Shown here piece by piece: positions 1-11,227 of a stretch of 64,000 bases of DNA. The number at the start of each line of letters is the position of its first letter. Position 1 is the stretch's first letter. Under the pieces are notes generated by a model. The model saw only the letters and a list, made by a program, of their open reading frames with translations, had not been told where the DNA came from and searched no databases. Source of the DNA: Blattamonas nauphoetae (lineage: Eukaryota > Preaxostyla > Oxymonadida); contig JARBJD010000131.1 in assembly GCA_033064195.1 (NCBI GenBank), forward strand, positions 1-64,000. Direction: 5' to 3'. The position numbers were made by a program, and so were the translations under genes.

Positions 1-410
1 ACAAGGAGAACAGCTGGTGCTTTATTTTAAGTATGGTTCTGTTCGGTCACGTAGTCAAGGAGAACATTCCAACCAACTATCAAATTCTCCTGTAAAACCT
101 CCTTTCTCATTTTCCTCAACCAAAACCATTTGGTCCTCATCCATTATTCCCATCTTTTCTAAGTCCTTCCGTCCATGGAGCACGCAACACACAGTGAAGG
201 GGAGTGTTTCTTCCATAGGGAGATCGCGGCCATGCAGAGGAAACGGGGACAGTTTCCAGGAACTGGAAAATGAAGAGGTTCTGCAGAAAGTTCGACAGCA
301 CCAACCACGCAATGACCAATCGAGTCTTGTTTAGGCTGATAGCCGACCATCGGCGCGTTGATGAACAGAAGTGGATGGAACTTCCGTTTTGATGAGTGAT
401 TCGAGGTGTC
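1..410 (-). pseudogene. Degenerate C-terminal remnant of the FLNW family
   Basis: Minus-strand frames here contain short stretches such as EGLRKDG and ENEKGGFTGEF that resemble the C-terminal end of the family copy ending at 4789 (HKGGFTGGW). No single frame stays open across the region, so this reads as an eroded fragment. It could be chance similarity; the match is short. Confidence 0.3.
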
Positions 411-1048
411 AAGTATATTCGTCGATGTCTTGAATTCTTACAGCCGTTCTTGAAGAAGTCATCGGAGCAGTGGAATGCAAGATGATCTTCGAATTCAACC
501 GAACAAAGTCATATGGGAAAGTTCGGTTGATGTCCGTTCGATTGGTTTTCGGTTCCAATCAAATATTTGAGATGGGATCCATGGCTGGCCTCAAACTGTC
601 CTCCCTTTGATCGCATTTAGTAGTTCTTCTTTCTGCTTCGTGATAGTATGCTGTTTTTCTTTTCCTCTACTGGAAACGTAGTAAGAGCCGTGTCGAATTT
701 GGGAGACTTGCGATGGTGTACAACCCACTATATCTGCGATGAGTTGTCTTGGGATCGTTCCATGTAATCGAAGTTTTTCCAGTTCGATTAGTTTCTTTAT
801 CCCGTCAGCATTCGATGACCACGACAGTCGAACAATCTGATCAGCATACGTGAATGAACGTTTTAGGAAAGCTGACCATCAATTTTGACAGGATGTGGAA
901 GTGTGATACACGAGACTGACTAAGGTCTGGTACTTTTCATTTTCGAAGAAAACAAGAATTCTACAGTTCGACTATGACATGACCGGTTACAAATTACTCA
1001 ACAGTCCGACTGACTGTAGTCCAATCATTCATTCTGGGATCGATCCCG
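411..1048. other. Spacer, no recognised gene
   Basis: I see no open frame of useful length and no family motif. It ends at the TA target dinucleotide of the Tigger element (1049-1050). Confidence 0.5.
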
Positions 1049-1050
1049 TA

Positions 1051-1089
1051 TAGTCTGACAAAACCCGATACTTTGATAAAACCCGATAC
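1051..1089 (+). repeat. Left TIR of the Tigger element
   Basis: Begins TAGTCTGACAAAACCCGATA and matches the reverse complement of 3043-3082 with few differences. It contains two AACCCGATAC iterons about 17 bp apart. Confidence 0.85.
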
Positions 1090-1326
1090 TGTTTCGGTGT
1101 TGATCTAGACACATCATTTATTTTTGGCTTCTTTCTCCCGTTTTACGAAATATGTTGATTCAAAATAGGTCATAACTGGAGAATACTTGAAAATGAAGTG
1201 AATCAAATATATTACGTGCAAAATTGATACTTGCCTGCGATAGATTCAGGATTCTTGTTCATCATCATCACGCACCATCTCACGCCGATTGATCCTTCTC
1301 CGAGGTTCGTGGACTCCGCCTCACTT

Positions 1327-2879
1327 TCAGATCGAGTGGCTTCGACGTCGACGTGGAGTTGGTCGTCCCCTCAGGATACTTGATTGAGAATCGCGAGAAT
1401 TACGATCGCGACGAACTGCAAAATCCGTGATGAGTGTCTGTTTCCGTCCAGGTAATTTTACAGTGTCGTGAAAAGTTGTCAACAGTGATCCGTGATTTGT
1501 TACGACCTCATCGGGAGGTAGAAACGAACTTGGTTTCATGTTGAGGTTGGTTCGAGTGCGAAATTCTTCAAGAAAGGTAATATCAATTTGAGGACAAAAT
1601 CTTTCAGATTCTGCACAGCCGCTTCGAGCGAAATTGATAACAGCCACATCGATTAAATGAGGCTAAAATCGAAGAAGATTTAAACGCTTCTCTCAGAGCG
1701 TCAGGAAGTGCCTTCGCGAGATTCGTGCGATATTCGACTATGCCTCGACGTCGATGGAGGAACGAATAATCTTTGAGTTGTTGCTTCAGATTCGAGAAAA
1801 CAAACTGATCACACACCTGAAGAATGTGCGAGGTGTGAGATGGGTAGAGGAGTATGTGGATGTGGTTTTGTTGACAGAGAGAAATGATTTCCGGATTTCG
1901 CCTTGTAAGATGCCCATCCATCAGTAGGAGTGCATTCCGATTGGTCTTGTGGATTTGTTGCCGAAATGCGACGATTTCTGGAATGATGTGATTTGACATA
2001 ATTTCGATGTATGTTTTCGTATTCATCCATCCTGACTCGTTGTATTCGACATGAATGTGCTGTTGTGGAAATTTTTCGAATTCTTTTACGGGAAGCTTGG
2101 ACGGCCATAGTAAAATGGGATCAAGATGGATTCCAGTGGAATTGACCGTTCCAACGAGTGTCGCATTTTGTACGCGAGAAGCGGAAGGAATTGGAGGACA
2201 TTGTTCGCCAGCAAAGTAAACGACCAGAGAAGAATTGTCCTCTCCGATCCGGAGAGATGATTCGTCCAAGTTGAATATCAAGTCATCGTGGATGTTTTCC
2301 AATCTCACAGTACTCTCCAGCAGTTCGTACCAACCGACAATATTAGCAAGAGTGGATGCTTTCAATCGGTCTGGGTCTAAATATCCGGGTTTCATAGAGT
2401 CGAGGAGAGAATGACGTTTTAGGAATGCGTTGACATTCCACATACTCAATGACGGGTGATCAGGATTGAATCTAGGACTCTTTGAATAGATGATATTCAT
2501 CTAAAACGGAAAAAAGTGAAAAAATAAGACTTCTTGGAGGATCTCCGCTTTTTCATCGGTTTTTCTCAGCGATCTTGGTCAGAATTTTATCATACAACTC
2601 ATTTTCGTCTTGAGTTGTCAATAGTGTCGGTCTTCCATCTTTCCTGGTGGGCGATTTTCTTTCCGCTCTCCTTCCTTCTCTTTAGTGCCGCTTCGCTGCA
2701 GACTCCGGCTTGACGACAGTATCAAGCGTCACGTTCTGTTCTGCGTAAATCTTTAATCCTCTTTCCACGCGAGATGGAAGTGATCTGATGTCACTTCCAC
2801 TCATGAGATGTGAAACATCTCGTGGTGAAAGTGGAGGCGAGATCGGGCTGTCCTTTTCCATTGTTGTGGGTCTGATCAC
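1327..2879 (-). pseudogene. Tigger/pogo transposase, frameshifted
   Basis: The main open segment (2500 to 1604) holds the catalytic core: first Asp in IFNLDESS, second Asp in LLMDGH, third Asp in the block HTSHILQVCD, with 35 residues between the second and third Asp. The helix-turn-helix part lies upstream at about 2700-2550, with GRPTLLTTQDENELYD visible in another frame, separated from the core by an A-run frame change near 2560. A 30-nt GT...TTTTAG stretch just before 2500 looks like an intron at the same place as in the transposase at 54828. The C-terminal part changes frame again near 1640 and continues to 1327. Probably inactive. Confidence 0.75.
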
Positions 2880-3042
2880 ATTTCACTTCATCAACATTCA
2901 CAATTACCAGTTCTGGTTTTCAAATGATGATCGTTTATTACTCATTCTTCCACTTGAAAACAAAAAGATGAAATGATGAAAAGTGATTGTGGAGGAAATG
3001 TCATCATCAAAAAAATGATGGACACCAGCGGTACCACGGAGG

Positions 3043-3082
3043 GTATCGGGTTAAATCAAAGTATCGGGTTTTGTCCTGACTA
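3043..3082 (-). repeat. Right TIR of the Tigger element
   Basis: Read on the minus strand it begins TAGTCAGGACAAAACCCGAT and pairs with 1051-1089. It is followed by the TA target duplicate. Confidence 0.85.
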
Positions 3083-3257
3083 TATCACAACTTTTCTGTT
3101 TATCATCATCTGATTTGATGAAAGTCTCACATCCAGTGTCAAAAGAATCTCCAAAATAATCAGAATCCACTTATTTTTCAATCGATCATTGAAAGCAATT
3201 GAGAAACTCGCTATTGCTCACTCTCTCCGAAGGTTCATCCATAATATCTCTCCACCC

Positions 3258-4142
3258 TCATTCACCCAGGTGCCGGCTGTCCTGTCTGCAACGATAACGA
3301 CATAGGCTCGCCCAGAATGCTGGGAGCTTGCCCACCAGCCCAATCCTCCACTTCTCCAAGTGAGTCGAAGACTTCCGAAGACGATTCATAAAGATCACTC
3401 CTTCTTCCAGATCGTCCTGCTCACCCAGAATGTCGGTGTCCATGGTTTCTGTGTGGAGGGAGAGGTGATAGATGGACGGGATGTCTGCTGCTGTCTTGTA
3501 GATGGATAAGAACGGAATGAGAAGAAACGACATCACTCGCGAGACCTTCCCTTGATCAAACCTGGCCATCATTTCTCGGATCACTCTCCTCCGAACACGA
3601 ACAGCCGAAAAATGTGGATGTGATGACTGGATGCGTTGGAATCGCGTTCGCATGCTTCTCCACAACTCGAAGACAAACGAATCGCGAGACACGGCCAAGT
3701 GATGGATGAGGTTCGCTCCATGCGACATGTTGTTCACAGTTGGGAAGACCAATCCCCGACTTGTGTCGAGCGGATTCGCTCTCATTGCATTCATCAATTC
3801 TCCACTCAGCACTCGGCCATTCGACAGAATGCTCGGAAGAGGGATGTATCGAGGTGCATCCAACATGAACGAGAGAAGCGTCTCACTGTCATCCGATCGA
3901 CCTTCCAAATACTTTATGGGAACGCCAGAAATCGCAGAATTGCGAAACGTGAGTGGTTCATCGTCTTCGAACATTTTCAGAAGATTCCATCCTGGGGATC
4001 GCCAGATGTGAGCGAAGGTCGTGTTGCGGACAATGTCCTGATACTCTTCCATCATCACGTCCAACATTGGAATCTTGTCGGAGTGAATGGGTTTCAGGAA
4101 GTTCGGGAACGAGTTAAAAGGGAGAGTTCGACAATGTTTCAC
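3258..4142 (-). CDS. Unrecognised helical protein or 3' exon
   Basis: A 294-codon open frame ends at 3258. Its first codon is GTG and there is no early ATG, so it is probably joined by splicing to the coiled-coil exon directly upstream (4792-4139): a GTGAAAC donor lies at the start and an acceptor-like CAAG lies before the IPMLDVMMEEY stretch. The protein is rich in Leu, Arg and Ser with regular amphipathic spacing and no transmembrane segment. I recognise no domain. It may be the last exon of the long minus-strand gene extending to 12 kb, or a separate short gene starting at an internal Met. Confidence 0.5.
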   Translation of the reverse strand: MKHCRTLPFNSFPNFLKPIHSDKIPMLDVMMEEYQDIVRNTTFAHIWRSPGWNLLKMFEDDEPLTFRNSAISGVPIKYLEGRSDDSETLLSFMLDAPRYIPLPSILSNGRVLSGELMNAMRANPLDTSRGLVFPTVNNMSHGANLIHHLAVSRDSFVFELWRSMRTRFQRIQSSHPHFSAVRVRRRVIREMMARFDQGKVSRVMSFLLIPFLSIYKTAADIPSIYHLSLHTETMDTDILGEQDDLEEGVIFMNRLRKSSTHLEKWRIGLVGKLPAFWASLCRYRCRQDSRHLGE

Positions 4143-4792
4143 AGAGATAGAGAGGATGCTAATCTCAGACTCTGCTCTCGCGTAGTCGAAAGCCTCGGCT
4201 GGACCCGCTTCAGCTCCAACACGACACGCTTGTTGATTTCGATCACTCGCTTCAGAAGGTCCTCATCGCCAGCACGCGTCTCCTTCACTTTCTCCAGCGC
4301 TGTGATCGTCTGCTGCTGTTGACTCGACAGAGACTGCAGTTTCGACAGCTGTGCTTGGAGCGACGACACATCACCGACGGATGGAGTGAGCGAAGGCGAC
4401 GATGTCGACGCGTGTGTGTTCGACGAGAAAGGCGGCGACTGCGGAGACGACGTGACGAGTGGCGAGGTCGGCAGTGTCGGTGATCTGTCTGTCTTTGCAC
4501 GCCGCGGTGTTGCCTTGTGCTGGTTCGGCTGAAGCGAGAGAACAGCAATCTCGTTCTTTCCTCGATTGGGGTTGGTTTTGGGGAAGAGAGGGACAGAGGG
4601 AATAATGACGAAATGCTGCGACGAAAGCGAGGTCATGCTTCGTCGGTCAGGGCGGAGACAGGCGGAGAGATGTGCAGGAGAGGAGTCTTTCCTTGTTGTC
4701 AAAGTGCCGCGTCGTCCACCGAGGGTAGTGATGTCGACCTGAAAGCATTCATCGCAGTTCGAGTCTTCGCTGGTTCGCGCCTGTCCTATCAA
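4139..4792 (-). CDS. Ser/Thr/Pro-rich linker plus coiled coil (exon or short gene)
   Basis: The first 130 residues are low-complexity Ser/Thr/Pro with the recognisable element AVLSLQPNQHKATPRRA. The last 80 form a coiled coil (SSLQAQLSKLQSLSSQQQQ followed by RVIEINKRVVLELKRVQ). Copies of the same linker and coiled coil recur at 16630-17229 and 27160-27480, so this is a module duplicated across the window. It overlaps the end of the FLNW-domain exon by a few bases. That could reflect a separate gene or an alternative 3' end of the long kinase-like gene. Confidence 0.55.
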   Translation of the reverse strand: MIGQARTSEDSNCDECFQVDITTLGGRRGTLTTRKDSSPAHLSACLRPDRRSMTSLSSQHFVIIPSVPLFPKTNPNRGKNEIAVLSLQPNQHKATPRRAKTDRSPTLPTSPLVTSSPQSPPFSSNTHASTSSPSLTPSVGDVSSLQAQLSKLQSLSSQQQQTITALEKVKETRAGDEDLLKRVIEINKRVVLELKRVQPRLSTTREQSLRLASSLSL

Positions 4793-5941
4793 CGTGTCTG
4801 AATGTTCATGCCCAGCAGGTTGTTCAGCATGGTCGATAAGGTCTTACTCCATCCTCCAGTGAACCCGCCTTTGTGGCGCTTGACGATTGCTTCGGAGACA
4901 TCATCAAACCCTTCCATTTTCAGCATTCGAGGAATTGTCTTCCACATCTGTCGCTCTTTTCCTTTTGTTTTGTCCCATTTCTGCTGCAATTTGATCATTA
5001 AGTTCAGCAAATCAGCGATCGAGTTCTCCTTTTCGATGAATATGGGATAACCAGGAATCGTGAGAAAGACAGGCATCCGAACAACGAAATCCAGAGTGGG
5101 TTGATGACGCGGAGATGTTTCGAGGAGTCGGGCGAGGAGTGTCAGAAAACAATCGGAGAGCCTTGCATCGACGATCGAAAGTCGGTTCAAGAACAGATGG
5201 CAGACGTACTTCTCTGATGGTGCCAGAACTTGTTTCAAAACCGTCTCGTGAACAGCTAGTTGTCCATCATGATCTTCAATTCCGAGATCTTCGAGACCAC
5301 GTGGAGTTGCGAGCCAGAGAAAACAGGTGATGCAATAAATGAGGCACATGTGGATATTTTCTGCTGTGACAAAGGAAAGAGTCTGTGGATTGAGAGTGTT
5401 GATGAATTGAGGGATCAGATCAGCTTTGACGAGGGCAAGTCGGATTCTCTTCGGACAGTTCTGGAGGAGGTGGGTGAGCATCCTCATTGCAGATGTGGGG
5501 ATGAAATGAGTGGCAGACGAAACGAGCACCAGAATGGATTGGATGAAGTCTGTCAACGAATCACCAGTAGTTCGCCCAACGCAGTTGAGAAAAGCATCTG
5601 GGTAGTGATCAGTATCAGTAATCAACGATTCGATGAATGTCACTGCTTTTACTTCCAGAGAGGCAGCAAGTGCAGGCTGGAACTTGACAATCTGAACGAG
5701 TGATCGAAAGGCAACGGCCTTTTCGTGTTCAGTTTCAGGTGCACCGACTTCCCAATTCAGGAACAGCGAGCAGTCCATTCGAATCTCTTCCATTGCGTGC
5801 ACCCATTCCTGTCGCAGGTCAATGTTCGTCTTCGTCAGACTGTGAAGTGTGGGTGAGCAGAGCGACGATGCCAGCGACGACAGCGACACGTCCAAAGAGC
5901 GGTTCTGCTCCTCCAAACTCGACAGGCGAAGCGAAAGGGTT
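4789..5941 (-). CDS. FLNW-family domain, last exon of the pseudokinase fusion gene
   Basis: The exon starts after an acceptor CTCTCAG at 5946-5942 and completes a codon left open by the exon ending at 6052. It first encodes a coiled coil (LRLSSLEEQNRSLDVSLSSL) and then a complete family domain: FLNW, VAFRSLVQIVKFQPAL, the central block LVKADLIPQFINTLNPQ, MLKMEGFDDV, and the end LLGMNIQTR. The family is all-helical in appearance, with regularly spaced Leu/Ile, perhaps ARM/HEAT-like; that fold is inference. This is the only copy in the window preceded by kinase-like exons. No catalytic motif is visible in the domain. Confidence 0.75.
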
Positions 5942-6051
5942 CTGAGAGAGGAGAAAAGATGAGGAGAGAGGGGTGAAGGAGATGAGGGAGGGAGAACGAG
6001 AAGGAAAGGTAGAGACGGAATGAGAGAATGGAGGAGTACAGGGGGACACAC

Positions 6052-7432
6052 TCCGAATATTCTGCGTCAGCGACCATATCTGCCAGTTCTTCCGTCTTTC
6101 GCATTTCCTCCTGCAGCACGCCTGAGACAAACACACACGAATCAATGAAGAGACAGCAATGAACCAAAAGAAAGAACGAATCTTCCTCTCTTCACAATTC
6201 GAACTCCCTCGCCTCACACACCCATCAGTGCCTCCAACTGAGTGTTGTCGGCTTCGTTCCCCAAATCGCGGCCTTTTGCTTCCCACTCTCGAACAAATGC
6301 ACTGAATCCGCCGAGTTCTGCTGCCATCGCTTCTTTCGTTGTTTTCATCGAAAGCGACAGCGAGGAGAGGGAAGAGAGAAGCGAGCTGACAGCCTGATGA
6401 AGGAGAAGATAAAGGAGAAGAGATGAGTGAGGAAGAATGAAAAATGAGGATGGAGAGAGGGAAGGGGGAGAAGTGGTGGAAAGAGAGAATCGAGAGGATA
6501 GAAGATGGAAGGATGGAAGGAGAAAGAGGAGGAACTGGCGAAGTGACAAACAGCGACATTCACATCTTCACTTTGAGGGAACTCCATTCTCTCGCTTCTG
6601 TCTTGTTCATTGTGTTCTCTCTCTCCCATCGTTTGCTCAATCTCCAGTCCTCGCTCTTCCTTTCTCTTGTCCTTCTCCTTCCGTCTCCACCCTTCGCTCT
6701 TTCCTTCTTCCTCGCTGCCTCTTCTGCCCTGCCCTCCCACCGAAGCGGCAATCATCTCCATCACTTCCATCCGCATCGCTTCTGACAGACCAGGCGAGTC
6801 CATCCAACCTTCCTTCTCCCTTCTCTCTCCTTCCCCACTCGCCCTCTTCCCCCTCCCGTCCCACTCACCACTCCTCTCTGCCTCCCAAACATGGCGGATG
6901 GAGGGGGAAGGGCGTGGAAAGATGCCAAACGAGCAGACGACGCTGAAATGGGAGGCGATGGTGGTTGGGCTGCTGGAAACGAGTCTGGCTCGTCCCAAAC
7001 ACTCCCTTCCTCCTTTCGTCCACTCTGCCCTTTCTCCTCTGCTTCTCCTTCACCACCCCAGCGTTGAGAAGGGCGGGATGTTTTCGTTTTCGGAGTGAAG
7101 AACTCCACAGCTGGTTCAGATGAAAAAGTTGGGGGCGGATTTCTGAACAACAAATCAGGCGATGTTGGGACTGTCTCGGCTTCAAATCGGAGGACCCGAT
7201 TTTGGACCAGCCCCTGATCTTCGGAATTGTTGTCGGTGTTCTCTGAATCGACGAGAAGTGGTGATGGGTGGGTGATTTCTTCGATTTTTGGTGCTCGGTC
7301 GGTCGTTTGGGGCGTCGAGACGGGTGAGTGGGAGAGATGACGAGTCAGCGAGCGATCCAAGGCTCCTTTCGTTGCGGTGTTGATTCGGGAGAGAAGAGGC
7401 AGTGAATTCAAACTTGGGCGTTGTGATGAATC
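6052..7432 (-). CDS. Linker and coiled-coil exons of the pseudokinase fusion gene
   Basis: Reading minus: an exon starts at 7432 after TTTTCAG and encodes DSSQRPSLNSLPLLSRI (end of the kinase domain), then a Pro/Ser-rich linker to about 6890. Three downstream exons, 6781-6552, 6393-6222 and 6121-6052, encode charged helices (MRMEVMEMIAASVGG, MKTTKEAMAAELGGF, VLQEEMRKTEELADMV). The introns at 6551-6394, 6221-6122 and 6051-5942 are 158, 100 and 110 nt, all GT-AG, and phases agree between neighbouring exons. The junction between the linker and the 6781 exon is not resolved. Long Ser/Pro/Arg frames in other readings of this stretch are by-products of its polypyrimidine introns and GA bias. Confidence 0.6.
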
Positions 7433-7498
7433 CTGAAAACGAACAAATGACGAGAATATGGTAGAATGAAGAAGGAATCAAGAAGTCGGTGAACACAC

Positions 7499-8147
7499 AG
7501 GATGAAGCATCGTTTTCACTGTTTTCCACAGTCCCTGCGAGTATGTGTTCCCAATCCATCGCAGATTCTTCCATATTTCGCCCAGTCCTTTCTCACTGTC
7601 CATCCCTTTCGACACTTTCTCCAGCGGCTTCATGTTGAAAGGCAAGGACCAGGTGCACAGAAAATACAGCAGCACACCCAATGAAAAAACATCTGTCAGG
7701 GGAGAGAGACTGGGCAACATTCGAATTAGATCAGAAATCGAAGAAGATCGAGAATCAAAACCGAAAAGGAGGGTAAACAGAAGCAGTACGAAAAAATGAA
7801 GCATGACCGCACACGGGGCACCATGACGCAATTCGGGTGCTGAGTACGGACTGAAAATGGGCGGTGGTGCGAAGGGGGGAGAATGAGGAAACGATGATCA
7901 GGACGGAATGGCACACACCTTTGAACGAGTTTCGATCGAGGAATGAACTCTGCAAGGCCATAATCACCTATTGCATCCAACGAGGGACAATTCACAAAAT
8001 TATGTGAGGATAGAACAGCACACAGAGAAGACAGCGAGTTTGGGACACTACCAGAACATTGCTGGGCTTCAAAAGTCCATGGACAATACCATGTTCATGA
8101 AGAACAAGCAGGCCAGGTACGATTTGCGATAGAAATCCATAAATTTG
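7499..8147 (-). CDS. Pseudokinase C-lobe (four or more exons)
   Basis: Exons read on the minus strand: 8147-8052 (LVLHEHGIVHGLLKPSNVL, the catalytic loop, with the usual catalytic Asp replaced), about 7995-7919 (IGDYGLAEF, DYG where active kinases have DFG), 7850-7822 (PYSAPEL, the APE motif) and 7692-7499 (DVFSLGVLLYFLCTWSLPF, helix F, then a C-lobe helix ending at HP). Splice phases connect the last three: an AG left open at 7919 joins T at 7850, and a G left open at 7822 joins AT at 7692. The 66-nt intron 7498-7433 leads to DSSQRPSL. Loss of the HRD Asp argues for a non-catalytic pseudokinase. The junction between 8052 and 7995 is not clear. Confidence 0.65.
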
Positions 8148-8205
8148 CTGAGAGAGACACGAAGAATAGATGAAGGGAGATCGGTGAAAAGAAAGAGAAA
8201 TGATC

Positions 8206-8213
8206 CAAATGAT
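8206..8213. repeat. 8-bp target duplication, left
   Basis: CAAATGAT immediately left of the hAT-type element, identical to 11671-11678. Confidence 0.9.
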
Positions 8214-8422
8214 CAGACCTTTGAGACTGATCTCATCGATCTCAGCTTTTTTGATCTCAGAAAATAACTAGTGTTCAAATTCTCATAAAACTCGAAATAA
8301 CGAAGTAAAACACCCACTATCCGTGTTGAATTTTGTTTATAAGCACTTTCATTGAAATCTCGAGATGAATCGTCCCACAATAATACTTCTTCACGATCCG
8401 ATTGAAGAACTGGATGAATCAC

Positions 8423-9879
8423 GCTTGTTTATCAAAAAAAGTATTAATTCCACCGCGACGGATCTCCGATACCATTTCTTGACGATTATTTCTCTCTTAG
8501 AGTGATTTATTCAGCAGGTTAACATTCCTTGTTCAATTGTCTATTAGTCTTCCAGATTTCTTCTCTTTGTCACGATCTTCAGTCCTATTTTGACTTGGTT
8601 AATCTGTCCTTTCCATTATTTATCTCTTTATTTCCATCTCTCCCAGATAACCTGTCAGTGACGTGCGATTTCAAATGATGCGGCGAATCCAACTCTCTCG
8701 AATGCCTCTACCTCATTTCTGAGGATTCTCCTCGGATGTCGGGAATGCCATGTATGCTGGTACTGATGAACAGATTCTGGGATCGCCTCCAATCGTCCAG
8801 AAATGGTTTTCTCTTTTGGGTTCGTCGTTCTCAACACTGCTGTCTTTGACTGTCTCGTCTTCAACAATCCTCTCTCTAATTCATTCCCGGCTTCCCAGAA
8901 CGATATACTGTGACCAGATTGTCTTTTCCAATCTCGACTTTTGGACATCTCTGAAACAATTCTCGTTAATCTCGTCGGAATGGGATGTACTCCACATTCC
9001 CGCCATTCCTCAGCCACACACGATTTGTTTCATGATCATCCCGCCCGTTGACTATCCTCTCACTCATTATTCTCGTTCCTGAACCGAGCCACAAACAGCC
9101 TTCCGAAACCGAAGAACCCAAGCAACTTCAGACGACTATGTTGGTCCTCACATGGTTTTCTCTTCATGCAGCATCGTCAGGGATGGAACAACTTGTTGCG
9201 CAACAGGTTCCTGCCGTTCGACAGCGAGCTCAAGTCGGAAAACGAAAAGGAGGGTCAACAGAGCCCAAAAACCAGCTCTGATGTCGATTCTGGAAAATGG
9301 CCAAGTTTGACCATCAATAACCGGAAAAGAAGGATCGAGGAGAACCCAAGAGGCGCTGTTTGGACATCACTTTTGGAAGACTCAAAGATCACGCGATTTC
9401 TGGATTTTTGGACTGAGAATGCATTGAATCAATGTTACCGACGATGAGGAACTCCATCACGCCAACACTCCTCCAAACACGCTCTCTTCACAACACTCTC
9501 GTCGCTCTCTTCAGATCGCTATCTGTTTAGCTCCAGACGACAGAACTGAGCCCCCAACTCAGGTTGCTGCTGTGCAGTACTTGAACAACCCCACCTCACC
9601 CTCGACAAGCATCTCAGAATCCTTGCGATCAGAGGAGGGAAGAAGACGCTGTGGAGGGAGGCAAACAGGGAGATGGGATGGAGGAGAGGCTTGTTCTTAG
9701 ACCAAACGATCCACGGAATGAACGGAAACCATGTCCTTCGAAGCTTGGAAGCACTCTTTGCAAGTACTGGACGGTCTGATACACAAAGAGACACTCTCGC
9801 CAGAGCTTCGTCTTGTCTCAATCGTGAATGGACGAAAGATGCTGAAGAGAAGGCCAAACGACCCCGTCTGATAACAGCA
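8423..9879 (+). other. Interior of the hAT-type element, decayed coding-like sequence
   Basis: Several plus-strand frames of 60-110 codons alternate (for example 9166-9447, with SGKWPSLTINNRKRRIEEN), with Leu-rich pieces around 9440-9560 in shifted frames. This could be the 5' part of the captured gene with unresolved introns, or decayed sequence. I recognise no domain. Confidence 0.3.
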
Positions 9880-11227
9880 ATGAGTTCTGCCGCTCCAAGT
9901 GATGATGATCTGTTCGAGGGCGAGTTTTCTGGCTTCATTCCCGGCGAGACGCAATTCAAAGAAGGAGACGAAGTGTCAGCAATGATCACACCAGATTTTG
10001 TCGAAGTCAAGACATCTTTTGGACGCAAAATTTTGAGAAATCCGAACGATGCTTTTGGAGGATTTGGTGGACTGACAGACCAGATGATGGACAACGAAGA
10101 GCCGGAGAAGAGACTCGTGCTGATCCACAACGATCGTTGGAAGAGGGGGATGGAGAGATTGAGGGTGAACGTACAGGGTATCGTTCGGAGAAGAGAAGTT
10201 CACGGAAGGGAAGGAAAATTCCATTCTACTGAGTCCATCATACGTCGAAACGAAAGGACCAGGAGGACATACGATCCTGCGAGGACTGGATGGGCAGACA
10301 GTGAACGAGGAGGAAGAACAGGAAAGGAAGGAGATGGAAGAGCTGGCGACTCAGATCGCGGCAGAAGAGGAGATGATGAAGGAAGAGGAAGCGGCAGCTT
10401 TGGCTTTGGCTGCGTCAACAAAAAAGAAGAAGAAGAAGATTGAACCGGAACGAACTGGATCTTCAGTGTCGCTTCGCCCAGCAAGCAAGAAAGCGAAGAA
10501 GAAAAGAGATTATGACGACGATGCGGACGCGAATGGGATGAAGATGGCGATGGGAGTACATGGAAATCGGAAGCTTACACGAAAAGGACAGCCTGACGAC
10601 AAGAAGAAGAAGGAGGAGGAAGAGAGACTCGCCAGAGAAGAGGCTGAGTGAGTGGCGAAGGAAGAGACTGACAGGTTGGCAATAGAAGACTCAGAAAGAC
10701 TTGCGAAGGAAGAGGAAGATCGAATTGCTCGAGAGAACGAAGAACGTCGGAAACAGGAAGAAGCAGAACGTCTTCGACGCGAAGAGGAAGATCGTCGTCG
10801 TACTGAAGAAGATGAGAAGCGACGATTGGAGGAGGAGGAACGAAAACATCGTGAAGAAGAGGAGAGAAAGCGCAAAGAAAGAGCAGACGCTGAAGCAGCC
10901 GAAGCAGCAGCCAAGAAAAAGGAGGAAGAAGAGAACGATGACGACCAAGGGATCAACAGGAAGATCGGAGGAGCAGGAAACCGTCGCCTGGGAAAGAATT
11001 CGAAATTGATGAAGAACAAGAAGGAACCGGAGTACAAAATTGTGAAATCGAATTCAAATATGAGGCTGCTGTAAAGGCCAGCGATGAAAGATGATTCCGA
11101 GAAGAAGAGAAAGGAAGAAGAAGAGAGATTGGCAAAGGAAGAGGAGGCTGAGAGAAAACAACGAGAAGAAGAAGATCGAAGGAGAGCGGAAGAAGAAGGA
11201 GAAGAGAGGATGACCACCGAAACATGA
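9880..11227 (+). CDS. Lys/Glu-rich coiled-coil protein carried by the hAT-type element
   Basis: The ATG at 9880 opens MSSAAPSDDDLFEGEFSG. Two related blocks follow: FKEGDEVSAMITPDFVEV...GRKIL, then FTEGKENSILLSPSYVET...HTIL in a shifted frame, so an intron or indel lies between about 10115 and 10195. After 10300 the protein becomes a long charged coiled coil (EEEERLAREE-type repeats). An in-frame TGA at 10649 lies inside a 27-nt GTGAGT...GACAG segment, and a TAA at 11072 lies in a GTAAAG...AG segment; removing such short introns keeps the coil open to the TGA at 11225. The start is chosen by the change from sparse to coherent coding. Function unknown; cytoskeletal or scaffold roles are only a guess from composition. 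Confidence 0.5.

Larger units (their letters stand above)
1051..3082 (-). mobile_element. Tigger/pogo-type DNA transposon (IS630-Tc1-mariner superfamily), 2.03 kb
   Basis: The element is flanked by TA on both sides (1049-1050 and 3083-3084) and bounded by about 39-bp terminal inverted repeats. Each repeat carries two tandem copies of an AACCCGATAC motif, probably the transposase binding sites. The interior encodes a DDD transposase on the minus strand. A frame change in the N-terminal part and another near the C-terminus suggest this copy is inactive. The TA duplication, TIRs and DDE_1-type protein all agree with the pogo/Tigger group. Confidence 0.85.

Noticed and set aside
6345-7098. Several overlapping Ser/Pro/Leu frames on both strands
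   Set aside because: They arise from GA/CT-biased introns and exons of the minus-strand gene; only the phase-consistent minus exons are supported.
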